Part shown: positions 1 through 7,781 of the stretch, piece after piece
Layout of the letters: each line of letters opens with the position of its first letter
How positions within the stretch are numbered: the first letter of the stretch is position 1
DNA from: Phycisphaeraceae bacterium
GTDB taxonomy: Bacteria; Planctomycetota; Phycisphaerae; Phycisphaerales; Phycisphaeraceae
Direction of reading: 5' to 3'
Length of the DNA: 52,304 bases
Assembly (NCBI GenBank): GCA_028280965.1
Contig: JANQKT010000217.1
Location: 1 to 52,304, forward strand
Translations under genes and position numbers: made by a program
The notes under the pieces: generated by a model
Seen by the model: the letters and a program-made list of their open reading frames with translations, nothing else
Databases searched by the model: none
What the model was told of the DNA's origin: nothing

Positions 1-913
1 CGCCGGCACGCTCCCAGCATGCGTTGATCGTGTGCGCCAGGTCGTAGTCCGGCAGGGCCCGCAGCATCTGGAGGAACTGGACGGCGTAGCGTGTGTTGCT
101 GATCGTGGCCTCGTGCAGCCTGGGGTACAGGTCCGGCTCGGCGACCTCCACGGCGGCCTGGAACCACGCTGGCGTGAGCTCGCCTTCCGCGGACGTGAGG
201 TGATCGATCACCACGTCTCGGACGTCCTGGCTCCAGCCGTTCATCGCGATGACGCCGATGTTGTCCGGGTTGTCTTTGAGTGTCGTGACAAACCGCACAC
301 GCATGACCTCCGGGTTGATGCCACGCATCGCGTAGTTCGCGAAGTGGCGGAGCGCGGTGCGTTCGGCGGCCTCCTGCATCAGCAGGTCGAGGTGCTCTTC
401 GGGGATCTCCCTGAGCTTGCCGACGATCGGGTCAACGCTTGAGAAGCTGCGTTTACCCTGCGCCGCCTCGCGGAGGTCGGCGATGAACTGCTCGCATTGT
501 GCTCGCGTGGGGTCGACGGGCAGGCTGATCTGATCGACGCGCTGACGCTGCTTCTCCTCGGTCCGGTCGCGTTCTTCCTGGGCACGCCGTTGGAATGCGT
601 CGCGGGCCTCACGCAGCTCGCGCTCCAGCTCGTTCATCCGCTGACGGAGCTCCTGCTCGGTCGGGCCGACGTCGGCGGGCTTGTCCTGATCGCCCGCTTC
701 GGGCTTTGGCTGCGACTTGTCAGTGTCGGCCTTGTCGGTGCCCGGTTCCTGCTCGGCCTGCTTGAGCTTGTCCTCGATCAGCTTCTCGAAGGCGGCGTCC
801 AGCGGGTCGGGCGGGGCCGGGGCTTGCGGGGGGCCCTCTTCTTCGGCGTATGTTGCAAGGCCGGTCTGCATCGACAGGGCCGTGAGCAGGCAAACGATCG
901 AGCGACGCGTCAT
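1..913 (-). CDS. Secreted coiled-coil protein of unknown function, cut by the window edge
   Basis: The frame is open from ATG at 913 down to base 1, about 304 codons, so the C-terminus lies outside the window. It starts MTRRSIVCLLTALSMQTGLA, a short signal peptide. An acidic, proline-rich linker follows (residues 25-75), then a charged coiled-coil (about 78-125, rich in E, R and Q), then a helical region with no family I recognise. GAGAGGGT lies about 6 nt before the ATG and a TATAAT lies further upstream, so the start is well supported. Export is inferred from the signal peptide; function is unknown. Confidence 0.75.
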   Translation of the reverse strand, partial: MTRRSIVCLLTALSMQTGLATYAEEEGPPQAPAPPDPLDAAFEKLIEDKLKQAEQEPGTDKADTDKSQPKPEAGDQDKPADVGPTEQELRQRMNELERELREARDAFQRRAQEERDRTEEKQRQRVDQISLPVDPTRAQCEQFIADLREAAQGKRSFSSVDPIVGKLREIPEEHLDLLMQEAAERTALRHFANYAMRGINPEVMRVRFVTTLKDNPDNIGVIAMNGWSQDVRDVVIDHLTSAEGELTPAWFQAAVEVAEPDLYPRLHEATISNTRYAVQFLQMLRALPDYDLAHTINACWERAG

Positions 914-950
914 GGCAGACCCTCTCGGCGTGGGTGGATGGTGAGAGTGG

Positions 951-956
951 ATTATA
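951..956 (-). promoter_or_regulatory. -10 element of the secreted coiled-coil gene
   Basis: A consensus TATAAT on the minus strand lies 37 nt before the ATG at 913, which leaves room for a short leader with a Shine-Dalgarno. No good -35 is visible. This gene is a conventional contrast to the leaderless-type starts elsewhere in the window. Confidence 0.5.
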
Positions 957-1007
957 GACGCGGTCGGCGGTGCTTCTTACACACGCGACTTGACGTGTTC
1001 GGCGGGG

Positions 1008-1895
1008 TCAGGCTTCGTCGGACGATGGCTTGCGGTCCAGCCAGCGATCGCGGGCATCGCGGGACTGGCTGAGCAGCGCGAGGATTGCGTCGCGGTCGCC
1101 GGCGGCCAGCAGCTGGTCGAGCTGCTCGGCGTGCTCGATCAGCGCGGCGAGCGCCCGGCGGACCGGTCCGCGGTTGGCCAGCAGGATGTCGGCGCGCATC
1201 GGCGGGTTGCTGCTGGCCAGCCGGGTCGTGTCGCGGTAGCCGGTCGAGGCCAGGTCAAGCCCGCCGAGTTCTTCCGCGGCCTGTACCAGCAGCACCGCGG
1301 CGAGGTGCGGCAGGTGACTGACCACCGCAACCTTCTCGTCGTGCTCGTCCGGCGACATCGTGAGGATCGACATGCCCAGCGCCCGCCACATCGCGGTGAC
1401 AACTTGGACCGCCTGCGGGTCGTCGTTGTCGGTCAGTGTCAGGATGCAGGGCTTTCCGGCGAAGAGGTCCGGGTCGCCCGCTAACGGCCCGGCTTTCTCG
1501 CTGCCGGCCATCGGATGAGCACCGATGACGCGCGACAGGTCCGGCAGGCCGGCCCTGGCGTCGGCGATCACGCTGGCCTTGGTCGAGCCGGCATCCGTCA
1601 CGATCAGGCCGGGGCCGCCAAACTCGGCGATCTGTGCAAACACCGAGCGGAACCCGCTGAGCGGGACGGCGATGACGGCCAGCGTGGCGCCATCCAGGGC
1701 CTGCTCGGGGTCGTCGGTGACCATCGAGTAGGCCCCGGATTTGGATGCTTTTTTCAGGGTATCGGTGCTGCGTGCCAGGGCACAGATATTGCCGGTGAAA
1801 CCACGATTTTTAAGCCCTAACGCGATACTCGTGCCCAGCATGCCCGGGCCGATGATCAGCAGCTCGTCGGTATGGAAAGGCTCGTCAGCGGCCAT
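1008..1895 (-). CDS. tyrA: Prephenate/arogenate dehydrogenase
   Basis: 295 aa, cytoplasmic. It catalyses NAD(P)-dependent oxidative decarboxylation of prephenate (or arogenate) in tyrosine synthesis. The N-terminus has a Rossmann motif (IIGPGMLGTSIALGLKNRG, about residues 14-32). The family signature GAHPMAGSEKAGPL is near residues 125-138 and includes the catalytic-type histidine. The length fits a monofunctional TyrA with no chorismate mutase or ACT domain. It is divergent from accA with a 108-bp gap. Substrate preference (prephenate or arogenate, NAD or NADP) cannot be read from the sequence. Confidence 0.9.
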   Translation of the reverse strand: MAADEPFHTDELLIIGPGMLGTSIALGLKNRGFTGNICALARSTDTLKKASKSGAYSMVTDDPEQALDGATLAVIAVPLSGFRSVFAQIAEFGGPGLIVTDAGSTKASVIADARAGLPDLSRVIGAHPMAGSEKAGPLAGDPDLFAGKPCILTLTDNDDPQAVQVVTAMWRALGMSILTMSPDEHDEKVAVVSHLPHLAAVLLVQAAEELGGLDLASTGYRDTTRLASSNPPMRADILLANRGPVRRALAALIEHAEQLDQLLAAGDRDAILALLSQSRDARDRWLDRKPSSDEA

Positions 1896-2003
1896 CGTTC
1901 AAGCTAAACTAACAGGTTTCACGATGTCAGGGATGCCCCCGGAAGTTTCCAGGAAGATGCCGGATGATTTCGGCAGGGACACGCCCGCAACAGGCGAACA
2001 ACG

Positions 2004-3014
2004 ATGACCCAGCTCAACGAATACACCGGCACCTTCGAGCTCGAGTTTGAGCGGCCGCTGACCGCGCTCGAGCGGCAGATCAACGAACTCGAGCGGCAGA
2101 ACGACCCGAGCCAGTCCGCGATCGGCCTGGACCCGAACGTGGACCTGGGCGGGGAGATCCGCAAGCTCCGTCAGTCGCACACCGCGATGCTCAAGAAGAT
2201 CTACAAGAACCTCTCGCCGGCGAATGTCGTGCAGGTCGCCCGGCACCCCAACCGCCCGCAGACGATCGATTACATCGACGCGTTCGTCAAGGACTTCACG
2301 GAGCTGCACGGCGACCGCAACTGCGGCGACGACCGCGCGATGATCTGCGGCTTCGGGCGCATCGGCCCGCACAAGGCGCTGGTCGTCGGGCACCACAAGG
2401 GCAAAGACACGAAGGACAAGATCGAGGCCAACTTCGGCATGCCCCACCCCGAGGGCTACCGCAAGGCCCTGCGGTGCATGAAGCTGGCGGAGAAGTACGG
2501 CCTGCCGGTCGTGACGTTTGTCGACACGCCGGGCGCGTACCCGGGCATCCAGGCCGAGGAGCGCGGCCAGGCCGAGGCGATCGCGCTGAACCTGCAGGAG
2601 ATGAGCCGCCTGCGCACGCCGATCATCAGCGTCGTGCTCGGCGAGGGCGGCTCAGGCGGCGCGCTGGGCATCGCGGTCGCCGACCGGGTGGCGATGCTGG
2701 AGTACGCCTGGTACAGCGTGATCAGCCCCGAGGGCTGCGCCGCGATCCTGTGGAAGCAGGCGAGCCCGGAGAACAACGCCGAGGCCGCCGAGGCATTGAA
2801 GCTGACCGCGAAAGACAACCTGAAGCTGGGCACGATCAACGACATCGTCGAAGAGCCGCTGGGCAGCGCGTACCGCCGGCCGGGCATGATGGCGGACAAG
2901 CTCGAGCAGTACCTCGTCGGCGCCCTGCGCGACCTCAAACGCTTCAAGATCGACAACCTGCTGGACAAGCGCTACAAGCGGCTCCGCGAGATCGGCGAGC
3001 TGGCAGAGGCGTGA
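2004..3014 (+). CDS. accA: Acetyl-CoA carboxylase carboxyltransferase subunit alpha
   Basis: 336 aa, slightly longer than the usual ~320. It forms the carboxyltransferase with AccD, moving the carboxyl group from biotin to acetyl-CoA to make malonyl-CoA for fatty acid synthesis. Visible signatures are the N-terminal LERQINELE helix, FVDTPGAYPG near residue 172, and the glycine-rich GEGGSGGALGI near 214, which is typical of the crotonase-fold CoA site. The ATG at 2004 has no clear Shine-Dalgarno. accD is not in this window. A dispersed repeat begins just after the stop. Confidence 0.95.
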   Translation: MTQLNEYTGTFELEFERPLTALERQINELERQNDPSQSAIGLDPNVDLGGEIRKLRQSHTAMLKKIYKNLSPANVVQVARHPNRPQTIDYIDAFVKDFTELHGDRNCGDDRAMICGFGRIGPHKALVVGHHKGKDTKDKIEANFGMPHPEGYRKALRCMKLAEKYGLPVVTFVDTPGAYPGIQAEERGQAEAIALNLQEMSRLRTPIISVVLGEGGSGGALGIAVADRVAMLEYAWYSVISPEGCAAILWKQASPENNAEAAEALKLTAKDNLKLGTINDIVEEPLGSAYRRPGMMADKLEQYLVGALRDLKRFKIDNLLDKRYKRLREIGELAEA

Positions 3015-3020
3015 TTCTAT

Positions 3021-3050
3021 CCGAGCACGAAACGCTAGCGAGTGAGTGAC
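3021..3050 (-). repeat. Dispersed short repeat, copy A
   Basis: Read on the minus strand it contains CGCTAGCGTTTCGTGCTCGG, preceded by TCACTCACT. It matches copies at 3658-3682 and 12868-12897 around the core GCTTATGTTTCGTGCTC. Copies A and B lie on opposite strands on either side of the zinc-ribbon gene. Confidence 0.6.
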
Positions 3051-3070
3051 CCGAGTTTTCTGCGGCTCGG

Positions 3071-3101
3071 CTTTAACAGGATTCGCAGGATTAACAGGAT
3101 G
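3071..3101 (+). repeat. Short tandem AACAGGATT-type repeat
   Basis: Three near-copies of (TTAA)CAGGAT occur in a row: TTTAACAGGATT, CGCAGGAT, TTAACAGGAT. The last runs into the ATG at 3099, so it forms the immediate 5' end of the zinc-ribbon gene. Confidence 0.5.
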
Positions 3102-3638
3102 GCAAGGCAAGCCGGCATATCGAAGTATTGCCTTGGTTGCCGCTACTGCTTGGATCATCTCGAATCTAACAAATGCCCGGAGTGCGGACGTGGGTTTGAT
3201 CCGAGCCGATCCAAAACCTATTCAACAAACTTAAACCGCCCCAAGATACCACGCTGGGAGACATGGTTTGCATTCGGCTTGCTCGGGCTATTGATCTACC
3301 AATCTTCAGATTGGCATAGCGTCAGAGCGTTTTTTGGTAACCGCAGTTCGATCACTTGGGGGTATCCCGGCGCAAGGATCATTTATCGATTCACTCAACT
3401 GTTTTGGGCGGGCCCACTCATTGCATTGATACCTATTTTCTTCTGGTCAGGCATTCGGAAGCGCAAGCATAGCTTGCTTTGTTGGGTATTGACGCTTCTT
3501 GGTTTAGGCGCACTCGCCGGCTGGCCCGGGACATGGTATTGGTTCGCTGATTTTCCAGGCACCCTGAGATACATCTACAAGATCGAGGGGGGCTACTGGG
3601 AAGCCTGGCGCAATCTCCCTGATCCGGATGAGTGGTAG
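3099..3638 (+). CDS. Zinc-ribbon membrane protein, planctomycete type
   Basis: 179 aa from ATG 3099. An in-frame GTG at 3042 would add 19 residues that come only from repeat DNA, so I reject it. The N-terminus carries a cysteine cluster (C11, C14, C17, C26, C29; motif NKCPECGRGFDPSRS), a probable zinc ribbon. About three hydrophobic segments follow (roughly 55-70, 100-120, 125-150), and the tail is tryptophan-rich. Base composition is clearly more AT-rich than the neighbours, and the gene is flanked by inverted copies of a dispersed repeat, which suggests transfer or cassette-like movement. Function is unknown. The ribbon plus membrane layout resembles a family I associate with Planctomycetota. 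Confidence 0.7.
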   Translation: MARQAGISKYCLGCRYCLDHLESNKCPECGRGFDPSRSKTYSTNLNRPKIPRWETWFAFGLLGLLIYQSSDWHSVRAFFGNRSSITWGYPGARIIYRFTQLFWAGPLIALIPIFFWSGIRKRKHSLLCWVLTLLGLGALAGWPGTWYWFADFPGTLRYIYKIEGGYWEAWRNLPDPDEW

Positions 3639-3657
3639 CTCTGAGAAGTGTTACCAG

Positions 3658-3682
3658 TCACCCGCTTATGTTTCGTGCTCTG
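3658..3682 (+). repeat. Dispersed short repeat, copy B
   Basis: TCACCCGCTTATGTTTCGTG followed by CTCTG. It shares GCTTATG(T/C)TTCGTGCTC with copy C at 12868-12897 and GTTTCGTGCTC with copy A. It lies 20 bp after the zinc-ribbon gene, in the orientation opposite to copy A. Confidence 0.6.
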
Positions 3683-3699
3683 TGACACATGGCTTGCAC

Positions 3700-4128
3700 T
3701 TACCCGTGCCAGACCTCCATCACCGCGACGAAGACTCCGAGCATCAGCATCGACTCACTGCACGCCACGCACCAGATGAAGACCCGCCGGCTCTTGGGGA
3801 GGCGCCGGCGGCGGTTGTTGTAGCGTTCCAGCGCGTACAGCGCGCCGACGACCGGCAGCGCGATCGAGACGAGGATCAGCAGCTGCGGGCCGAACGTGAT
3901 CATAAATCGCGCGGCGGCCGTCAGGCCTATCAGCGAGAGGTTCGCCGCCAACCCGACCACGCCCTCCTCTTCGACCCGGTGCGCCTCGCCCACCGAGCGA
4001 TCCATGAAGTACAGCAGCATCCCCGTCAGGAAGAGGATAGGCCCGATCAGCGCAGCGATCGAGAAGGTGCGGATGGGTTCTCCCGCAGATCTCATCGGTG
4101 ATATGTCCCAACGCCCAAGGCGCGACAT
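3700..4128 (-). CDS. Small integral membrane protein, unknown function
   Basis: 142 aa. Four hydrophobic stretches are visible (about 23-41, 56-71, 78-98 and 118-138), separated by charged loops including the basic NNRRRRLPKSRR before the last. The start is uncertain: ATG 4128 gives MSRLGRWDISP, and ATG 4095 gives MRSAGEPIRT. Neither has a Shine-Dalgarno. It lies downstream of fmt in the same direction, across a gap holding an inverted repeat. I recognise no family. Confidence 0.6.
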   Translation of the reverse strand: MSRLGRWDISPMRSAGEPIRTFSIAALIGPILFLTGMLLYFMDRSVGEAHRVEEEGVVGLAANLSLIGLTAAARFMITFGPQLLILVSIALPVVGALYALERYNNRRRRLPKSRRVFIWCVACSESMLMLGVFVAVMEVWHG

Positions 4129-4220
4129 GCAGGCCAGGCCGAAGACGCCACGCCCCGCCGATGCGTGACGCGCGCTCCATGAGTGAATAGTAGCAATGCC
4201 CCGGCTTGGCGTAAATGGCC

Positions 4221-4253
4221 GGCGCGTTAAAGATCAGCTTTTATTAACGCGCC
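4221..4253. repeat. 10-bp inverted repeat between fmt and a membrane gene
   Basis: GGCGCGTTAA (4221-4230) and TTAACGCGCC (4244-4253) are perfect complements around a 13-nt loop. There is no U-tract on either side, so it is not a standard intrinsic terminator. It may be a protein site or a hairpin that ends or stabilises the fmt transcript. Confidence 0.55.
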
Positions 4254-4288
4254 CTTAACAAACACGTATGACTCGGACTGGACCTGAC

Positions 4289-5239
4289 CTAAGCCGGGCT
4301 GAGCGGGCTGAGGAGGTCGCCCGGTGCAAGGCCCTGACCACGAGCGAAGGCTTCGGTCGGCATCTCCTTGCCCCCCGCTGTCTGCACCGAGATCAACTTG
4401 ATGCGTCCGCTCTTGCACGCGACGCACAGGTCCCGATCGATCAGGCCGGGCGGTGCCGCATCGGTTCCGCCCGGTTGGTCCTGCACGCGTTTGAGGATCA
4501 GCGGCCCGCGGTCTTCGCCATCCACTGTCCGCCAGCTCACCCGACACCCAGGCCAGGGCGTGAGCCCGTGCACGCGGGCGCGGACCCGATCGGCCGGCTG
4601 GTCGAACGATACCGTGCCGTCCTGCTTGGTGAACTTGCGCGCCTTGGTCGCACGGGCCTCGTCCTGCTCGACGGGCTCAAGCGTGCCCGAAACGAGTTGA
4701 TCGAGCACCCGCCCGATTGCCTCCGGCCCGAGCAGGGCCAGCCGGTCGTGCAGCTCGCCGGCGGTTTCGTTGGGGTCGATGGGCGTCTGGGCGGTGGCAT
4801 ACACCGGCCCGGCGTCCATCCGCTGCGCGAGCCCGATCACGCTCACGCCGGTAGTCGATTCGTTGTCGATCATCGCCCAGTTGATCGGCGCTGCGCCGCG
4901 GTGCTTCGGCAGCAGCGACGCGTGCAGGTTGAACGCAAGTTTGCCCATCGCCTCGATCAGCTCGGGCCCGAGTTTCTGCCCGAACGCGATGACGACCGAC
5001 GCGTCGGCCCTGTAGCTGCGAACCTGCTCCACGAACTCGCGCGTATTGACGTTGCCCACGCGCGGCACGCCGTAGCCTCGCTCTGTCGCCCACTGCGCGA
5101 TCGGCGTCGGCGTCAGCACGCGCTTGCGGCCCGCGGGCTTGTCCGGCTGCGAGATCACCTCGACGACTTCGTGCGCGGCACACAATGATTCAAGCGTGGG
5201 CAGGCCAAACGCTCCGGAGCCGAAGAAGAGGATTCGCAT
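4289..5239 (-). CDS. fmt: Methionyl-tRNA formyltransferase
   Basis: 316 aa from ATG 5239 (a TTG lies just before it). It formylates the initiator Met-tRNA using 10-formyl-THF, so it supplies the formyl group that Def removes. Visible: the N-terminal FFGSGAFGLPTLESL, the catalytic region AFNLHASLLPKHRGAAPINW (about 103-122) containing the Asn/His pair and the SLLPxxRGAAPI signature, and a C-terminal OB-fold-like region (VHGLTPWPGC). Peptide deformylase lies directly upstream in the same direction, the usual def-fmt order. Confidence 0.95.
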   Translation of the reverse strand: MRILFFGSGAFGLPTLESLCAAHEVVEVISQPDKPAGRKRVLTPTPIAQWATERGYGVPRVGNVNTREFVEQVRSYRADASVVIAFGQKLGPELIEAMGKLAFNLHASLLPKHRGAAPINWAMIDNESTTGVSVIGLAQRMDAGPVYATAQTPIDPNETAGELHDRLALLGPEAIGRVLDQLVSGTLEPVEQDEARATKARKFTKQDGTVSFDQPADRVRARVHGLTPWPGCRVSWRTVDGEDRGPLILKRVQDQPGGTDAAPPGLIDRDLCVACKSGRIKLISVQTAGGKEMPTEAFARGQGLAPGDLLSPLSPA

Positions 5240-5263
5240 CAATCTGAGTCCTGGTCACCCATG

Positions 5264-5286
5264 GCCCGCGGCTAACAGCTGCGGGC
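5264..5286. repeat. Hairpin between def and fmt
   Basis: GCCCGCGGCT (5264-5273) and AGCTGCGGGC (5277-5286) pair with one mismatch around the loop AAC. It sits in the 58-bp def-fmt gap. It has no U-tract, so it is more likely a REP-like or mRNA processing hairpin than a terminator. Confidence 0.45.
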
Positions 5287-5297
5287 TGCTGCTTATC

Positions 5298-5813
5298 TTA
5301 CACAGCCTCTTCTAGCTCTTTGATCGCCCGCCGGTTCGCCATGCGGTCCATCGCTGACATATTGTCGATAATGAGGACACCTTCAAGATGGTCGTATTCG
5401 TGCTGCCAAATTCGGGCCAACAGGTCGTCGGCGGACTCTTCCAAGGCGTTGCCCTCGATGTTCAGCGCTCGGATGGTCGCCTCGGCCGGGCGCGTCACCT
5501 CGACGGTCACACCCGGCAGCGACAGGCAGCCCTCTTCGCGCGCCGCGTTCCCGCCGGCCAGCGCGGTCAGCTCGGGGTTGATGTAGACGCGGTCGTCGCC
5601 TTCTTCACCGGTCGGGTTGGCGACGAACATCCGCCAGGGCAGGCCGACCTGCGGGGCCGCGAGGCCGACGCCGGGGGCCAAGTGCATCAGCTCGATCATC
5701 CGCCGCGCGACCGCGCGGACCTCGTCATCGACGCGCTCGATCGGGCGGGCCTTCTCGCGCAGGACGGGCTCCGGGTAGTGGACAATCGCCAGAGAGTCGA
5801 TCTGAACCGGCAT
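5298..5813 (-). CDS. def: Peptide deformylase
   Basis: 171 aa metalloenzyme that removes the N-formyl group from new proteins. All three family motifs are present: GVGLAAPQVG (48-57), EGCLSLPG (94-101, metal-binding Cys) and HEYDH (138-142, two metal-binding His and the catalytic Glu). The C-terminus is short. It lies upstream of fmt in a probable operon. The start is fixed by a TACGAT -10 element ending exactly 6 nt before the ATG. There is no Shine-Dalgarno, so the mRNA is probably leaderless. A leaderless start would begin with a formyl-Met codon, as this enzyme needs. Confidence 0.95.
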   Translation of the reverse strand: MPVQIDSLAIVHYPEPVLREKARPIERVDDEVRAVARRMIELMHLAPGVGLAAPQVGLPWRMFVANPTGEEGDDRVYINPELTALAGGNAAREEGCLSLPGVTVEVTRPAEATIRALNIEGNALEESADDLLARIWQHEYDHLEGVLIIDNMSAMDRMANRRAIKELEEAV

Positions 5814-5819
5814 AGCGGG

Positions 5820-5848
5820 ATCGTAGGCCGACCCTCCGCGGGTCGCAA
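5820..5848 (-). promoter_or_regulatory. Leaderless-type promoter of def
   Basis: On the minus strand TTGCGA (5843-5848), 17 nt, then TACGAT (5820-5825), then 6 nt, then ATG. Transcription normally starts about 7 nt after the -10, so the predicted +1 is the A of the ATG. Confidence 0.6.
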
Positions 5849-6018
5849 CCGCCTCAATCAGCGGTAACTGCTGGGCCGGCCTTGATTTGCCCGCCTACGA
5901 TGGCGTGTATCGCTCGCCGACCCGATCGATGCATGCCAGGGAGTAAAAAAACGCCCAAAAAGTGTTTCCCCGAAGAGACTAAAACTCGCTAATTTCTGAT
6001 ATATCCATGACTTGGCGG

Positions 6019-6047
6019 TTGACTGACGGAAGCGCGATTGTCATACT
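6019..6047 (+). promoter_or_regulatory. Candidate promoter of the HU gene
   Basis: TTGACT (6019-6024), 17 nt, CATACT (6042-6047). This is a good sigma-70-type match about 115 bp before the ATG at 6164, implying a leader of about 110 nt. Confidence 0.45.
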
Positions 6048-6163
6048 CCATTTGATTGATGGGCCGGTAACGTTCTGTCCCACATTCCGCGGGGGCGCGT
6101 CAATGCCGGCTCGAATCAACCGATCAGTCACGTCCTCAACCCCTTATCGACCAAGGTCTTCCC

Positions 6164-6520
6164 ATGTCGACCGTTACCAAAAAAGAACTGATTGACCAGA
6201 TCGCTGACGCCACGGGCGAGAAGCGCGTCGTAGTGAAGAAAGTTGTCCAGAGCTTCCTCGACTCGATCGTCGTTGAACTGGGCAAGGGCAACCGCTTGGA
6301 GTTCCGCGACTTCGGCGTCTTCGAGATCAAGCAGCGCCGCGCCCGCATGGCCCAGAACCCCAAGACGCTCCAGCCGGTGCACGTCCCGCCCAAGCGGACG
6401 GTCAAGTTCAAGGTCGGGCGGCTGATGAAGCAGACCCTTGCCGACGAACCGGTCGATGCAAGCAGCGCGGTAGATCTGGAGCCGGATCATTCGACGGCCA
6501 ACGCCTCTGCTGACGGTTGA
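6164..6520 (+). CDS. HU/IHF-family DNA-binding protein
   Basis: 118 aa. It is a nucleoid protein that binds and bends DNA as a dimer. The start MSTVTKKELIDQIADATG and the central EFRDFGVFEIKQRRARMAQNPKT are the family hallmarks (the latter leads into the DNA-gripping arm). KRTVKFKVGRLMKQTL follows. An acidic, low-complexity tail of about 25 residues (from ADEPVDASS) extends beyond the usual ~90-residue HU fold. It stands alone, with bioF 46 bp downstream. HU or IHF subtype cannot be decided. Confidence 0.9.
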   Translation: MSTVTKKELIDQIADATGEKRVVVKKVVQSFLDSIVVELGKGNRLEFRDFGVFEIKQRRARMAQNPKTLQPVHVPPKRTVKFKVGRLMKQTLADEPVDASSAVDLEPDHSTANASADG

Positions 6521-6566
6521 CCGCACCGTTTTGCTGCCGCCGACACCGAGCCGTGAAGCGTCTATA

Positions 6567-7763
6567 GTGCCATCGCATAGCGATCTCAATGCGTGGGCAT
6601 CAGCGCAGCTTGAGCGCCTATCCGATCTGAACCTGCGCCGCGGACTGAGGCTCGCTCAGCCGGATGGCCCTTGTATCGAGGTCGGAGGCAGGCGGCTGCT
6701 GAACCTCTCGGGCAACGATTACCTTGGTCTGAGCCGGCACCCGCGGCTGATTGCCGCAGCAGTCGAGGCGGCCGAGCGCTTCGGCGTCGGCGCGGGCGCG
6801 TCACGCCTGGTGTCTGGCACATCACCGCTGCATGACGAGGTCGAGCGGCGCTTCGCCGTGTTCAAGCATGCCGAGGCCTGCCTGCTCTTGCCGACGGGAT
6901 ACACGGCCAACCTCGCGGTGCTCACGACGCTCGCCGGGCCGGGCGATCAGGTCGTGCTCGATAAACTCCTGCACGCGAGCCTGATCGATGCGGCGCGGGC
7001 CAGCGGGGCCGAGGTCCGCACTTACCCGCACCTGAATCTGGCCCGTGCCGAGCAGTTGCTTACGCGTCAAACCACCGGCCGACGCTTGCTGATCACCGAC
7101 AGCGTGTTCTCCATGGACGGCGACTGTGCGGACCTGCCGGCGATGTGTGACCTCGCCGACCGGACCGGCGCGGTGCTCATCATCGACGAAGCACACGGCA
7201 CAGGCGTGCTGGGTGACGATGGGAGCGGGCTCGCCGCGGCGCAGGGCGTCGCCGAGCGGGTCTACACCTGCGGTGCCGGGGGCGTGGTTGTCTCGACCGC
7301 CAGCAAGGCCCTGGGCTCGCTCGGCGGGCTCATTACGGCGAACCGTCCGGTCATCGACCTGCTTATCAACAAGGCCCGCGCATTGATCTATTCAACTGCG
7401 GTGCCCCCCGCCCAAGCCGCGGCGATCGGCGCCGCGCTCGATGCCATCTGCGATGATCCCGATCGGCGTATACGACTCACCGAGCTTTCGAGCCGGACAC
7501 GGTCGCGGCTGCGTGATCAGGGCTGGCCGATTGGAGGTGATGATGACTCGCCCGCGACGCCCATCATCCCGCTGGCCGTCGGCGGGTCGGCGGATGCGCT
7601 GGCACTGGCTGGCAGGCTCAACGAGCAAGGCATCTACGCCCCGGCGATCCGCCCGCCGACCGTTGCGCCGGGCAGCGCTCGGGTCCGGCTGTCGCTGCGT
7701 GCGGACCTGAGCGATGATGAACTGGACCGGGTGGTTAGTGCTGTTGCCGATGCGCGGCGTTGA
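6567..7763 (+). CDS. bioF: 8-amino-7-oxononanoate synthase (AONS family)
   Basis: 398 aa, PLP-dependent alpha-oxoamine synthase. In biotin synthesis it condenses pimeloyl-ACP/CoA with alanine. Visible: GNDYLGLSRHP, the fold-I region with DEAHGTGVLG (the Asp and His that hold PLP), and STASKALGSLGG with the PLP lysine. I chose GTG 6567 because GAAG lies 8 nt upstream and the protein then begins just before the conserved domain. A TTG at 6531 would add 12 residues without support. No other bio genes are here, so a related oxoamine synthase (for example glycine C-acetyltransferase) is possible but less likely. Confidence 0.85.
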   Translation: MPSHSDLNAWASAQLERLSDLNLRRGLRLAQPDGPCIEVGGRRLLNLSGNDYLGLSRHPRLIAAAVEAAERFGVGAGASRLVSGTSPLHDEVERRFAVFKHAEACLLLPTGYTANLAVLTTLAGPGDQVVLDKLLHASLIDAARASGAEVRTYPHLNLARAEQLLTRQTTGRRLLITDSVFSMDGDCADLPAMCDLADRTGAVLIIDEAHGTGVLGDDGSGLAAAQGVAERVYTCGAGGVVVSTASKALGSLGGLITANRPVIDLLINKARALIYSTAVPPAQAAAIGAALDAICDDPDRRIRLTELSSRTRSRLRDQGWPIGGDDDSPATPIIPLAVGGSADALALAGRLNEQGIYAPAIRPPTVAPGSARVRLSLRADLSDDELDRVVSAVADARR

Positions 7764-7781
7764 CCGCACTTCGTATACGCA

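Larger units (their letters stand above)
5814..6163. other. 350-bp intergenic region between def and the HU gene
   Basis: Apart from the def promoter at its left end and a candidate HU promoter at 6019-6047, it holds an AT-rich patch (about 5945-6005) with an A-run. I find no reading frame of substance, no tRNA and no strong hairpin. It is the longest stretch without a gene in the window. Confidence 0.5.

Noticed and set aside
4221-4253. Intrinsic terminator for fmt
   Set aside because: The 10-bp stem is perfect, but neither strand has a run of T after it.
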